Shown here piece after piece: positions 9,016-17,221 of a DNA stretch of 64,000 nt. Position numbers and translations under genes: made by a program. Every line of letters begins with the position of its first letter. Positions within the stretch are counted from its first letter, which is position 1. Origin of the DNA: JAEUOS01 sp965279115 (GTDB lineage Bacteria; Pseudomonadota; Gammaproteobacteria; Burkholderiales; JAEUOS01); contig OZ257137.1 in assembly GCA_965279115.1 (NCBI GenBank), positions 1,922,001 to 1,986,000 on the forward strand, read 5' to 3'. Below the pieces are notes generated by a model. That model had not been told where the DNA came from. It searched no databases and saw only the letters and a list, made by a program, of their open reading frames with translations.

Positions 9016-9837
9016 TCAGAACTCCAGTTTTTCGCCCGGCTTGGGCACGAAAATGCGCGTGGATGCGCCCTCCATCGCCTTGCGAAACTCGTCCGCCGTG
9101 CCCTTGGCCAGCGGGTTGGCGCCATAGTGGATGGGCATGGCCATCTTGGGCTTGATCAGCTCGCGCAGCGCGAATGCGGCGTCGGCCGGGTCCATGGTGA
9201 AGTTGCCGCCGATGGGCGCCAATACCAGGTCGGGCTTGTAGTAATCGGCGATCAGTTTCATGTCGCCAAAGATGCCGGTGTCACCCATGTGCCAGATCCT
9301 GAAGCCGTTTTCCAGCTGGATGATGTAGCCGATCGGCTCGCCACCCGGATGGGTCTCCGCCTTGCTGGTGGCCGGGTTGTTCCACACATATATCGACGAA
9401 TGCTCGGCGCGCACCGCCGTCACCTGGATGCCCGCTGCCGGCGAAAAGCGGCCGCTCTTGTTGAAGCGCGGCAACTGAGCCCCCGGCAGCACGCCCAGGG
9501 TGGTGAGGGTCTGGTTGAGGTCGCCCGGCGCCCACAGCGGGATGTTGTTCATCTTCGCCAGCGCCGGCGCATCGGCGATGTGGTCGCCATGGCCATGGGT
9601 GACCAGCAGCACGTCGATCTTGCCGAGCGCCTCGAGGTTCTTGTATTGCGCCGGGGTGAGCGGGTTGTTGATCAGCCACGGGTCGGTGACGATCACCTTG
9701 CCGCCGGGCGAGGTGATGCGGAAAGCTGCCTGTCCCAGCCACTGCACCTCGACCTTGCCCTGGGCCAGTACGGGACCCGCCACACCGGCCGCGAGGATGG
9801 CGGCACAGGCGATGACACGTTTGACGTAGCGCTTCAT
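9016..9837 (-). CDS. Exported metallo-beta-lactamase-fold hydrolase (UPF0173-like)
   Basis: Predicted metal-dependent hydrolase, 273 residues. A signal peptide of about 26 residues (ending VLAQG) precedes VQWLGQAAFRITSPGGKVIVTDPWL, as in UPF0173/L-ascorbate-6-phosphate lactonase-like proteins. The zinc-binding motif HGHGDH is at 81-86, with later ligand candidates in MGDTGIFGDM and PIHYG. Periplasmic location and a lactonase-like fold are notable in an operon that handles a pyrone lactone, but the true substrate is unknown. The ATG at 9837 was preferred over one 42 bp upstream because it begins with the basic signal-peptide segment MKRYVKR. Confidence 0.85.
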   Translation of the reverse strand: MKRYVKRVIACAAILAAGVAGPVLAQGKVEVQWLGQAAFRITSPGGKVIVTDPWLINNPLTPAQYKNLEALGKIDVLLVTHGHGDHIADAPALAKMNNIPLWAPGDLNQTLTTLGVLPGAQLPRFNKSGRFSPAAGIQVTAVRAEHSSIYVWNNPATSKAETHPGGEPIGYIIQLENGFRIWHMGDTGIFGDMKLIADYYKPDLVLAPIGGNFTMDPADAAFALRELIKPKMAMPIHYGANPLAKGTADEFRKAMEGASTRIFVPKPGEKLEF

Positions 9838-9853
9838 GTGGACTCCTTCGTGG

Positions 9854-10855
9854 TCAGTCAGGCTTGATGTTGGCTTCACGCACCAGCTTTCCGTAACGCT
9901 GGCGTTCGCTGCGGATCAGATCCGCAAAATCGGCAATGCTGGCGGGCACGGCCACGCCGCCCGAGGACGCCAAACGTTCGCGCACCTCGGGGCTGGCGAG
10001 CGCCTTCTGTACCTCGGCATGCAGACGTTCGACGATCGGGCGCGGCGTGCCCGCCGGCGCCATGAAACCGTACCAGACCGACGCTTCGAAGCCGGCGTAG
10101 CCCGATTCGGCAATGGTCGGCACATCCGGCAAGGTGGCAGCACGCGCCGGACTCATCACGGCGAGCACCTTGAGGCGCCCGGATTTCACATGGGGCAAAA
10201 CCTCAAGCGCGTTGACCGCGACCAGGTTCACCTGCCCGCCAATGACGTCGGTAATTGCCGGTGCGCCGCCCTTGTACGGAACATGGGTGAACGAAACGCC
10301 GGCGGCACGCGCGAACAGTTCGACCGCCAGATGCGGTGTCGAGCCGTTGCCCGGCGAGGCGTAGGTGACCGCGCCCGCCTTGCCGCGCGCGGCATCCAGC
10401 ATGCCCTTGAGCGTGCCCAGATTGGCATTGCCGGCGGCAGCGGCAATCACCACCGGTACTCGACCGACGAAGGACACCGGCGTCAAGTCCTTCTCGGCAT
10501 CAAAGGGTTGCGGCTGGTACAGCGCCATGTTGGCGACCAGTCCGTTGGCGGCAAGCAGCAAGGTGTAACCATCGGGCGGGCTTTCGATGGTGGCGCGGAT
10601 CGCGAGGTTCGATCCCGCGCCGGGGCGGTTCTCGACGGTGACCGGCTGGCCGAGCGGTCCGGAGATGCGTTGCCCGACGGCGCGCGCGATCAGGTCGACA
10701 GCGCCGCCTGCAGCGAACCCGACGAAGACCTTGATCGGTTTGGCAGGATAGGACTGCGCGAAGGCGACAGGCGCCGGCAACGCGCAAGCCAGCGCAGCGG
10801 CGAGGAGGCGGCGGCGCGGCTGCGACGTGCACGATTGGAACGAAAAAGTGGTCAT
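9854..10855 (-). CDS. Bug/TctC-family tripartite tricarboxylate transporter substrate-binding protein
   Basis: Periplasmic carboxylate receptor, 333 residues. The signal peptide carries PRRRLLAAALACALP and probably ends near AFA-QS at residue 34. Bug hallmarks follow: YPAKPIKVFVGFAAGGAVDLIAR, ENRPGAGSNLAIR, a PPDGYTLLLAANG turn, and PTIAESGYAGFEASVWYGF near the C-terminus. Proteins of this family bind small carboxylates or aromatic acids and pass them to TctA/TctB membrane partners, which are not in this window. It is 13 bp downstream of the family-3 binding protein gene and 16 bp before the MBL-fold gene. Confidence 0.93.
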   Translation of the reverse strand: MTTFSFQSCTSQPRRRLLAAALACALPAPVAFAQSYPAKPIKVFVGFAAGGAVDLIARAVGQRISGPLGQPVTVENRPGAGSNLAIRATIESPPDGYTLLLAANGLVANMALYQPQPFDAEKDLTPVSFVGRVPVVIAAAAGNANLGTLKGMLDAARGKAGAVTYASPGNGSTPHLAVELFARAAGVSFTHVPYKGGAPAITDVIGGQVNLVAVNALEVLPHVKSGRLKVLAVMSPARAATLPDVPTIAESGYAGFEASVWYGFMAPAGTPRPIVERLHAEVQKALASPEVRERLASSGGVAVPASIADFADLIRSERQRYGKLVREANIKPD

Positions 10856-10868
10856 TGCGATTCTTCCG

Positions 10869-11675
10869 TCAGGGCTGGGCGGTACCGCGCAGGCCGGCGC
10901 GGGCGGCGGCGGCCTGCAATTGCCCGCCGCGTTGCATGTCTCCGACAAAGCGGCGCAGATAATCGGCGGCGACGGACCGTCCCTGCGGCACCGCGATCGC
11001 CAGGTGCTCGACGCCCCAGCGTCCATCCAGGATGCGCGCGCCGGGCAAGCCGTCGGCCATCTGGTGCAGCACCGCCTTGTTGGTGGCAAAGGCATCAAGT
11101 TCGCCACTGGTCAGCATGGCGGCGGCGACGCCGAGCGAGCTTGCGCCGATCACCTTTGCCGCTGTGTAGGTGCGCGTCAGGGTGCCTTGCGAGGAACTGC
11201 CCTGGCTCACGCCGATGCGCATGCCGGGGCGATCCACCTCGGCCAGCGCGCGGATCGGCGAGTTCTGCAGGACAAGATAGCCCAGTTCGAGATCGACAAT
11301 GGGCACCGTGAAGTCCACCAGTTTGGCGCGCTCGGCGGAGGCGTTGGTAACAGTGAAGTCGGCACGCCCTTCGCGCAAGGACGCGATGACTTCGGCGACC
11401 AGCTTGTGCTCGACCAATTGCACCGGTACGCCGAGGCGGCGCCCCAGTTCACGGCCGAGGTCGACCGACACCCCTGCCCGCTCGCCAGACTTCGGATCGA
11501 TCACCAGCGAAGTCGGGCTGCCAAGATAGACGGCAACCCGCAGAGTCCCGGTGGGTGCCAGGGCCTGACGCACCGCCGGGTCCGGCACAGCCCCCGGCGC
11601 TGCACAGCCCGCCAGGACGAGCACTGCCAGGCACAGCAACAAGCGTGCGCGTAGCTTGTCGACAAACGCGATCAT
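10869..11675 (-). CDS. Family-3 extracellular solute-binding lipoprotein
   Basis: Predicted membrane-anchored receptor of the SBP_bac_3 family, 268 residues. The N-terminus has a lipobox LVLAGC with the modified cysteine at residue 24. The mature part begins LAPTGTLRVAVYLGSPTSLVIDPKSGERAGVSVDLGRELGRRLG, the usual lobe 1, followed by GRADFTVTNASAERAKLVDFTVPI and MRIGVSQGSSSQGTL. No permease or ATPase of a polar-amino-acid transporter is adjacent, so it may serve a transporter elsewhere or act in sensing. The ATG at 11675 directly precedes the lipoprotein signal; the gene lies 13 bp after ligK. Confidence 0.88.
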   Translation of the reverse strand: MIAFVDKLRARLLLCLAVLVLAGCAAPGAVPDPAVRQALAPTGTLRVAVYLGSPTSLVIDPKSGERAGVSVDLGRELGRRLGVPVQLVEHKLVAEVIASLREGRADFTVTNASAERAKLVDFTVPIVDLELGYLVLQNSPIRALAEVDRPGMRIGVSQGSSSQGTLTRTYTAAKVIGASSLGVAAAMLTSGELDAFATNKAVLHQMADGLPGARILDGRWGVEHLAIAVPQGRSVAADYLRRFVGDMQRGGQLQAAAARAGLRGTAQP

Positions 11676-11688
11676 CGGTCGATGCCGT

Positions 11689-12381
11689 TCAGTCGATGTA
11701 CTTGAGGCCGGCCTTCTCGAGCGGCTCGCGGAACTTGTACATGTCCAGGCCCAGCACGCCGGCGGCCAGCTTGGCGCGCTTGTCGCCTTCGTTGGCTTCG
11801 CGCGCGGCGGCGGCATCGGCGACCTTGCGCGCGTCGGCGGCATTGACGACCACCACGCCGTCGTCATCGGCCACGATCACGTCGCCGGGGTTGACGATCA
11901 TGCCCGCGCACACCACCGGGATGTTCACCGAACCCAGCGTGGCCTTGATGGTGCCCTTGGCGCTGATGGCGCGGCTCCACACCGGAAAGCCCATTTCCGT
12001 GAGGGTCTTCACATCGCGGCAGCCGGCGTCGATGATCAGGCCGCGCGCACCGCGCGCCTTGAACGAGGTGGCAAGCAGGTCCCCGAAAAAGCCGTCGGTG
12101 TTGGGCGAGGACAGGGCCGCGACGACGATGTCGCCCGGCTGGATCTGCTCGGCCACCACATGCAGCATCCAGTTGTCGCCGGGGTGCAGCAGTACCGTCA
12201 CGGCGGTACCGGAAATCTGCGCGCCGGCATAGATGGGCCGCATGTAGGACTGCATCAGGCCGATGCGGCCCTGCGCTTCGTGCACGGTGGCCACGCCGTA
12301 CCTGGCGAGCTGGTCGGCGGCGGCCGCATCGGCGCGCACGATGTTGCGCTTGACTACGCCCAAAGGTGCGTTGACGCTCAT
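11689..12381 (-). CDS. ligK: 4-carboxy-4-hydroxy-2-oxoadipate aldolase (LigK/PmdF type, RraA fold)
   Basis: Class II (metal-dependent) aldolase of the RraA-like fold, 230 residues, the last enzyme of the 4,5-cleavage pathway. It splits 4-carboxy-4-hydroxy-2-oxoadipate to pyruvate and oxaloacetate; characterised relatives also decarboxylate oxaloacetate. The active-site signature runs from GDLLATSFKARG near 100 to DAGCRD ending at Asp123, with Arg122 matching the substrate-binding arginine. The ATG at 12381 has an AAGGAA ribosome-binding site. It is 43 bp after ligJ, as expected for consecutive steps. Confidence 0.95.
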   Translation of the reverse strand: MSVNAPLGVVKRNIVRADAAAADQLARYGVATVHEAQGRIGLMQSYMRPIYAGAQISGTAVTVLLHPGDNWMLHVVAEQIQPGDIVVAALSSPNTDGFFGDLLATSFKARGARGLIIDAGCRDVKTLTEMGFPVWSRAISAKGTIKATLGSVNIPVVCAGMIVNPGDVIVADDDGVVVVNAADARKVADAAAAREANEGDKRAKLAAGVLGLDMYKFREPLEKAGLKYID

Positions 12382-12424
12382 GTTCGATTCCTTTGCTGGT
12401 TCAGTGATGTCCGGGGCGCGTGCC

Positions 12425-13450
12425 TTACTTGCCCTTGGCCTTGAGCGCCGCATCGAGGCGCGAAAACACGCGCCGCGCATTGCCCTCATAGATCTTGTGA
12501 CGCTGCTCGGGGTTGATGTTGGCCGCGTCGATGTAACGCTTGGTGTCGTCGTAGTAGTTGCCGGTTTCCGGGTCGATGCCGCGCACAGCACCGATCATCT
12601 CGGAGGCGAACAGGATGTTGTCGACCGGGATCACCTTGGCGAGCAGGTCGATGCCCGGCTGGTGGTAGACGCAGGTGTCGAAGAAGATGTTGTTGAGCAG
12701 ATGGTCCTTGAGCAGGGGCTTTTTCATCTCCTGCGCCAGTCCGCGGAAGCGGCCCCAGTGGTAGGGCACAGCGCCGCCGCCATGCGGGATCAGGAACTTG
12801 AGCGTCGGGAAGTCCTTGAACAAATCGCCCTGTATGCACTGCATGAAGGCGGTGGTATCGGCGTTGAGGTAATGCGCGCCGGTGGTGTGGAAGCAGGCGT
12901 TGCAGGAGGTCGACACATGGATCATCGCCGGGATGTCGTACTCGACCATCTTTTCGTAGATCGGGTACCAGTGCCGGTCGGTCAGCGGCGGGCTGGTCCA
13001 GTGCCCGCCGGACGGGTCCGGGTTCAGGTTGATGCCGACAAAGCCGTATTCCCTGACGCACTTCTCCAGCTCGGGAATGCAGGTCTTCGGGTCCACGCCC
13101 GGCGACTGCGGCAGCATGGCTGCGCCGATGAAGCTGTCCGGAAACAGCCTCGAGACCCGGAAGCACAGCTCATTGCAGATCGCCGCCCAGGTGGAAGAGA
13201 CGTTGAAGTCGCCGATATGGTGCGCCATGAAGGAGGCACGCGGCGAAAAGATGGTGAGGTCGGAGCCGCGCTCCTTCATGAGTTTCAACTGGTTGGCCTC
13301 GATCGAGGCGCGCAGTTCGTCATCGCTGATTTTCAGGTCGGCCACCTTCGGCATGGCCGAGGGATTCTTGATGCCGGCGATCTGCGCGTTGCGCCAGTCT
13401 TCCAGCTGCTTGGGGGCCGTGGTGTAGTGGCCGTGGCAGTCGATGATCAT
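12425..13450 (-). CDS. ligJ: 4-oxalomesaconate hydratase (LigJ)
   Basis: Amidohydrolase-superfamily hydratase, 341 residues, the same length as SYK-6 LigJ. It adds water to 4-oxalomesaconate to give 4-carboxy-4-hydroxy-2-oxoadipate. It starts MIIDCHGHYTTAPK with the metal-binding His6 and His8. Family segments follow: SPRASFMAHHIGDF, MIHVSTSCNACFHTTGAHYLNADT, FLIPHGGGAVPYHWGR and ILFASEMIGAVRGIDP. A GAGAGGAC ribosome-binding site precedes the ATG. It is encoded directly before ligK, its partner step. Confidence 0.96.
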   Translation of the reverse strand: MIIDCHGHYTTAPKQLEDWRNAQIAGIKNPSAMPKVADLKISDDELRASIEANQLKLMKERGSDLTIFSPRASFMAHHIGDFNVSSTWAAICNELCFRVSRLFPDSFIGAAMLPQSPGVDPKTCIPELEKCVREYGFVGINLNPDPSGGHWTSPPLTDRHWYPIYEKMVEYDIPAMIHVSTSCNACFHTTGAHYLNADTTAFMQCIQGDLFKDFPTLKFLIPHGGGAVPYHWGRFRGLAQEMKKPLLKDHLLNNIFFDTCVYHQPGIDLLAKVIPVDNILFASEMIGAVRGIDPETGNYYDDTKRYIDAANINPEQRHKIYEGNARRVFSRLDAALKAKGK

Positions 13451-13476
13451 GGGGTGGGTCCTCTCTTCTTGTTCGA

Positions 13477-14265
13477 TCAGGAAAAATAAAGCTTCATGGC
13501 GTTTTCGCTGAAGATCTTGTGGCGCACCGGGCCTTCCGGCACCCAGGCCAGCACCGCGTCGATGGTTTCGCGGTAGGTCACCTTGCCCTCGAAGCCGGCG
13601 AAGGGGCAGTCGCTGGCCCACATGAGCCGGTCCGACCCGACCTGCTTCAACAATTCGCGCCCGTAAACCGCGCCGCGCTCGACGCCCAGCCGGTAGGCGG
13701 CGGAGACCTTCACCCAGGTGCGGCCCTTCTCCACCGAGCGCATCACGCTCTGGAAGCCTTCGCAATGGATGCCCTTGTCCGGATCCGGGCGGCCGAAATG
13801 GTCGATCACGATCTTCACGCCCGCGGCTTCCAGTGCCGGCAGCACCTGCGGAATGCGCGGGCCGTCCAGGTGCAGGTGCACATGCCAGTCGAGGTCGGCG
13901 AAGCGCCGCAGGGTACGGCGATTCTCGAAGGTGCTGAGGTCAGGCAGGGTGCTCATGCTGATGTAGGGCAGGCGCACGCCGACGATGCCGGCGGCGTTCA
14001 TCCAGTCCAGTGTCGGCCGTTCCACATTCGGCTCGAGGATCACCGTGCCGCGCAGGCGCGGCCGGTTGCGGATCGATTCGATGGTGTAGTCGTTGTAGTC
14101 GCCGTAGGGGCTGGCCGCCGCGATCACGGCGTAGTCGACGCCATGCTCGGCCAGCACCGCCAGGTACTGCTCGATGCTGAAGTCGTAATCCAGCCGATGG
14201 CGCGGATTGGCCGTCAGCGGCATGTCCGCAAGCCAGATGTGGGCGTGCGAATCGACCATCAGCAT
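13477..14265 (-). CDS. Amidohydrolase family 2 protein, function unknown
   Basis: Metal-dependent hydrolase fold, 262 residues. It begins MLMVDSHAHIWLADMP with His7 and His9 of the amidohydrolase HxH motif, has GVRLPYISMSTLPD, VKIVIDHFGRPDPDKG and ends with LMWASDCPFAGFEG, where the conserved aspartate sits. It resembles the LigI/LigJ group but matches neither closely. The start at 14265 follows GAAGGAAAACAGC; an alternative ATG at 14289 overlaps the upstream receptor stop as ATGA, so either is possible. Its place between a Bug receptor and ligJ suggests a lactone, pyrone or carboxylate substrate. Confidence 0.85.
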   Translation of the reverse strand: MLMVDSHAHIWLADMPLTANPRHRLDYDFSIEQYLAVLAEHGVDYAVIAAASPYGDYNDYTIESIRNRPRLRGTVILEPNVERPTLDWMNAAGIVGVRLPYISMSTLPDLSTFENRRTLRRFADLDWHVHLHLDGPRIPQVLPALEAAGVKIVIDHFGRPDPDKGIHCEGFQSVMRSVEKGRTWVKVSAAYRLGVERGAVYGRELLKQVGSDRLMWASDCPFAGFEGKVTYRETIDAVLAWVPEGPVRHKIFSENAMKLYFS

Positions 14266-14285
14266 GCTGTTTTCCTTCGGTGCGG

Positions 14286-15257
14286 TCATTGCTGCGGCAC
14301 CCCGGCCTGGCGGATCACCGTGGCCCATTTGGCGATGTCGGCATTGAGGCGGTTGCGCAAATCGTCCTGCGAGCCGGCGTAGGCTTCGGTGCCCAGTTCC
14401 AGCAGGCGCTTCCTCACATCCGGCATGGCCATCACGGTATTCATGTGGCGGTTGAGAATGGTCAGCACCTCCGGCGGGGTGCCGGCGGGCGCCGAGAGCG
14501 CGTTCCAGCCGGTCACGTCATACCCGGGCACGCCAGCTTCCTGCACCGTGGGCACGGCCGGCAGATACGCGCTGCGCTTCGAGCCCGACGAGGCCAATGC
14601 GCGAATGCGGTTGCCATCAATCAAGGCCTTGGCGGTGGCATAGGACTCGAAGACCGCGTCGATCTCGCCTGCCAGCAGGGCGCTGAAGGCTTCCGGCGTG
14701 GTCTTGAACGGCACCACCGCGACGTTGATGCCGGCGGTGGTCTTGAACAGTTCGGCGGAAAGATGCTGCGTGCTGCCCGGGTTGATGGTGCCGAAGTTGA
14801 GCTTGCCGGGGTTGGCGCGTGCGGCGGCCAGAAGATCGGGCAGGGTGCGATAGCGCTCATCCGCCTTGGTAAGGACGATCAGGTCGAAGTAGGCTGCAAA
14901 GGACACCGGCGCCAGGTCCCTGACCGGGTCGTAGGGCAGACTCTTGAACAGCGACTTGGTGATCGCCGTGCCGTTGGCGATGACCAGCAGGGTGTGGCCA
15001 TCCGGCTTGGCGCGCAGCACCGCCTGCGCCGCCGCGATGCCGCCTGCGCCCGGGATGTTCTCGATCACCACCTGCTTGCCGAAGAGGCCCGAAAGCTTTT
15101 CGCCCACCAGGCGGAAGGTGATGTCGGCCAGCCCGCCGGCGGCGAACGGCACCACCATCTTCACCGGACGATCAGGATAAGCCGCACTCTGTGCTGCCGC
15201 CTTGCCAAGCGGCAGGAGCGCGACAAGCGCGGCGCCGATGATTGCTGTCAATCGCAT
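14286..15257 (-). CDS. Bug/TctC-family substrate-binding protein
   Basis: Periplasmic receptor, 323 residues. A short signal peptide (MRLTAIIGAALVALLPLG, cleavage near AAA-QS) precedes YPDRPVKMVVPFAAGGLADITFR. Other Bug landmarks are ENIPGAGGIAAAQ, a RAKPDGHTLLVIANG turn with His in place of the usual Tyr, and VQEAGVPGYDVTGWNAL. The loop AVVPFKTTPEAFSALLAGEIDAVFE replaces the common PYKG motif. It lies between two amidohydrolase genes, with 13 bp to the upstream one and a possible ATGA overlap downstream, so the three probably work as a unit. Confidence 0.93.
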   Translation of the reverse strand: MRLTAIIGAALVALLPLGKAAAQSAAYPDRPVKMVVPFAAGGLADITFRLVGEKLSGLFGKQVVIENIPGAGGIAAAQAVLRAKPDGHTLLVIANGTAITKSLFKSLPYDPVRDLAPVSFAAYFDLIVLTKADERYRTLPDLLAAARANPGKLNFGTINPGSTQHLSAELFKTTAGINVAVVPFKTTPEAFSALLAGEIDAVFESYATAKALIDGNRIRALASSGSKRSAYLPAVPTVQEAGVPGYDVTGWNALSAPAGTPPEVLTILNRHMNTVMAMPDVRKRLLELGTEAYAGSQDDLRNRLNADIAKWATVIRQAGVPQQ

Positions 15258-15270
15258 GACGATGGTCCTT

Positions 15271-16140
15271 TCAGAACCCGAACAGGAGGGCCGGATTGTC
15301 CACGAGAATCTGCCGCCGGGTGGCGGCGTCGGGAATCCATTCGGTGATCAGGTCGACCAGGTCGCCGTCATTGGGCATCTGCCGGTCGTTCATGTTCACG
15401 TGCGGCCAGTCCGAGCCCCACACCAGGCGCTCGGGCGCATGCGCCACCAGGGCCCGCGCGATCGGCGTCAGCGGCGCATAGGGGAACTCCTCGCGGGTGC
15501 AGCGCATCGGCCCGGACAGCTTGATCCAGACCCGTCCGGTGTCGAGCAGTTCCAGCAAGAGTCGAAAGTCCGGCTGGTCCGTCCCGCGCGCGGCGTCGAT
15601 ACTGGCGAAATGGTCCAGCACGATGGTGTTGGGCAGTGACAAGAGGCGCGGCGCCTGGGTCGCCAGGTCGCCCTCAGGGTAAAAATGCACCTGCCAGCCC
15701 GCGGTCTCATGAATCCGCTGCGCGACCGCCTCTGAGATCACCGGCAGGCCGCCACGCCGCCGCTCGCTGATGAAGCGCACCCCGCGCACGCCCAACGCAT
15801 CCAGGCGCCTGATCCGAGCTGCGTCTATATCCTCGGCCGCCCAGGCGATGCCGCGCAAACGATCCGGAAAACGCGCCAGCGTGTCGGTGAGATGGGTGGT
15901 ATCACGGCCGTAACCGCCGCCGCTGATCAGCACGCCGCGCGAAAAACCCAGCACCGCCTGCATGTCGAACAGGGTCTCGGGCAGCGCGTCGCTTGAATAG
16001 TAGGGGCTGGCCGGATCGAACTTGTATTTCGGCGCCGGGCCGAACAGGTGGAAATGGCAATCACAGGCGCCGTCCGGCACCGCGAAGGAAGGTCGCTTCG
16101 GTTGCGGGTCTGGCGGTTGGGTGAGGTATTGTGCGACCAC
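15271..16140 (-). CDS. LigI-like amidohydrolase, substrate unknown
   Basis: Second extra amidohydrolase, about 289 residues and a clear relative of LigI. It has VPDGACDCHFHLFGP (HxH at 29 and 31), a long central barrel with FYPEGDLATQAPRL and IVLDHFASIDAARG, and the ending LVWGSDWPHVNMND, close to GTDWPHPN of LigI. It therefore probably acts on a lactone or pyrone dicarboxylate-like compound. The start is uncertain: a GTG at 16140, just after the receptor stop, gives a natural N-terminus; an in-frame ATG at 16182 would overlap that gene by 38 bp. Confidence 0.85.
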   Translation of the reverse strand: MVAQYLTQPPDPQPKRPSFAVPDGACDCHFHLFGPAPKYKFDPASPYYSSDALPETLFDMQAVLGFSRGVLISGGGYGRDTTHLTDTLARFPDRLRGIAWAAEDIDAARIRRLDALGVRGVRFISERRRGGLPVISEAVAQRIHETAGWQVHFYPEGDLATQAPRLLSLPNTIVLDHFASIDAARGTDQPDFRLLLELLDTGRVWIKLSGPMRCTREEFPYAPLTPIARALVAHAPERLVWGSDWPHVNMNDRQMPNDGDLVDLITEWIPDAATRRQILVDNPALLFGF

Positions 16141-16144
16141 GTCT

Positions 16145-17140
16145 TCAGTCCGTGGCGCTGATGCCGGCTTCGCGCACCACACGGGTCCATTGCGCGATCT
16201 CGCGGCTGATCAGGCGGCCAAGGTACTCCGGCCCGCCGGGCGCCAGTTCTATGCCGTCGGCACGCAGGCGATCGGCGACACGCGGCACCTTGATCGCCTG
16301 CGCCACGGCACCGGACAGGGCGCTGATCGCCTCGGCTGGCGTGCCGCGCGGCGCCACCATGCCTATCCACAAATAGCCTTCGTAGCCGGGAAAGCCGGAT
16401 TCGGCAATGGTCGGGACGTTGGGCAACTGCACCAGGCGTGTCGTGCCCGCGGTGGCAAGCACCTTGAGCTTGCCGGCCGCCAGATGCTGCGCCGAAGTGA
16501 CATAGGTGTCCATCTTCAACTGGATGGAGCCGGCCAGCAGGTCGGAGAGCGCGGGCGCCGCGCCCTTGTAGGGAATGTGGGTCACCTTCACGCCGGCGCG
16601 CCGCAGCAACAGTTCCATGGTGATGTGCGGCAATGTGCCGGTACCGGCCGAGGAGTAGTTGACGCGATCCGGATTGGCGCGGGTGTAGGCCACCATCTCG
16701 GGCACGCTGCTGAACGGTGTAGCCGGGTGCGCCACCAGCAGTTCCGGCACATTGGCCATCAGCGACACGGGAACCAGGTCCTGCTCGGTGTCGAAAGGCA
16801 TCTTGGCGCGCAGGGCCGGGTTGATGGTGTGCGAGGGCGTGGTCACCAGGATGGTGTATCCGTCCGGCGCTGCGCGCGCGGTGGTTTCGGTGGCCAGGAT
16901 GCCGCCGGCGCCGGGCTTGTACTCGAACACCAGCGGCTTGCCGAGGGTCTTGCCCATTTCGTCGGCGATCAGGCGCGCCACCACATCCACCGTGCCACCG
17001 GCGGGAAATGGCATGACCACGCGGATCGGCCGTTCCGGATAGGCGGCCATGGCAAGCCCGGCGAGCCCGAGCAAAAGCGCGGCGAAGGGGCCACGCAGGG
17101 CTGTGCAACTGACAAGGGACCGGCTCGGGATGCGGTTCAT
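16145..17140 (-). CDS. Bug/TctC-family substrate-binding protein
   Basis: Periplasmic receptor, 331 residues. The signal peptide ends near LAMA-AY, directly before YPERPIRVVMPFPAGGTVDVVARLI. Family landmarks are EYKPGAGGILATE, ARAAPDGYTILVTTPS, HIPYKGAAPALSDLLAG and PTIAESGFPGYEGYLWIGM. The intact GGxxD turn suggests a normal carboxylate-binding mode. It stops 4 bp before the likely GTG start of the LigI-like amidohydrolase and is 81 bp after the next receptor gene; that is the widest gap in the whole minus-strand cluster, so an internal promoter there cannot be excluded. Confidence 0.94.
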   Translation of the reverse strand: MNRIPSRSLVSCTALRGPFAALLLGLAGLAMAAYPERPIRVVMPFPAGGTVDVVARLIADEMGKTLGKPLVFEYKPGAGGILATETTARAAPDGYTILVTTPSHTINPALRAKMPFDTEQDLVPVSLMANVPELLVAHPATPFSSVPEMVAYTRANPDRVNYSSAGTGTLPHITMELLLRRAGVKVTHIPYKGAAPALSDLLAGSIQLKMDTYVTSAQHLAAGKLKVLATAGTTRLVQLPNVPTIAESGFPGYEGYLWIGMVAPRGTPAEAISALSGAVAQAIKVPRVADRLRADGIELAPGGPEYLGRLISREIAQWTRVVREAGISATD

Positions 17141-17221
17141 GGGTTCTACTCGGAGGTGGCGAAGCCTTTCATTATGCGACCGTCGCCCGGACGCCCGCCG
17201 CCGACCGGCCCCCGCAGCGCA

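Noticed and set aside
11689..12381. Calling this gene RraA (RNase E inhibitor) or MenG from its fold.
   Set aside because: The neighbours ligJ, ligI and ligAB and the aldolase active-site pattern fit the LigK/PmdF group much better.
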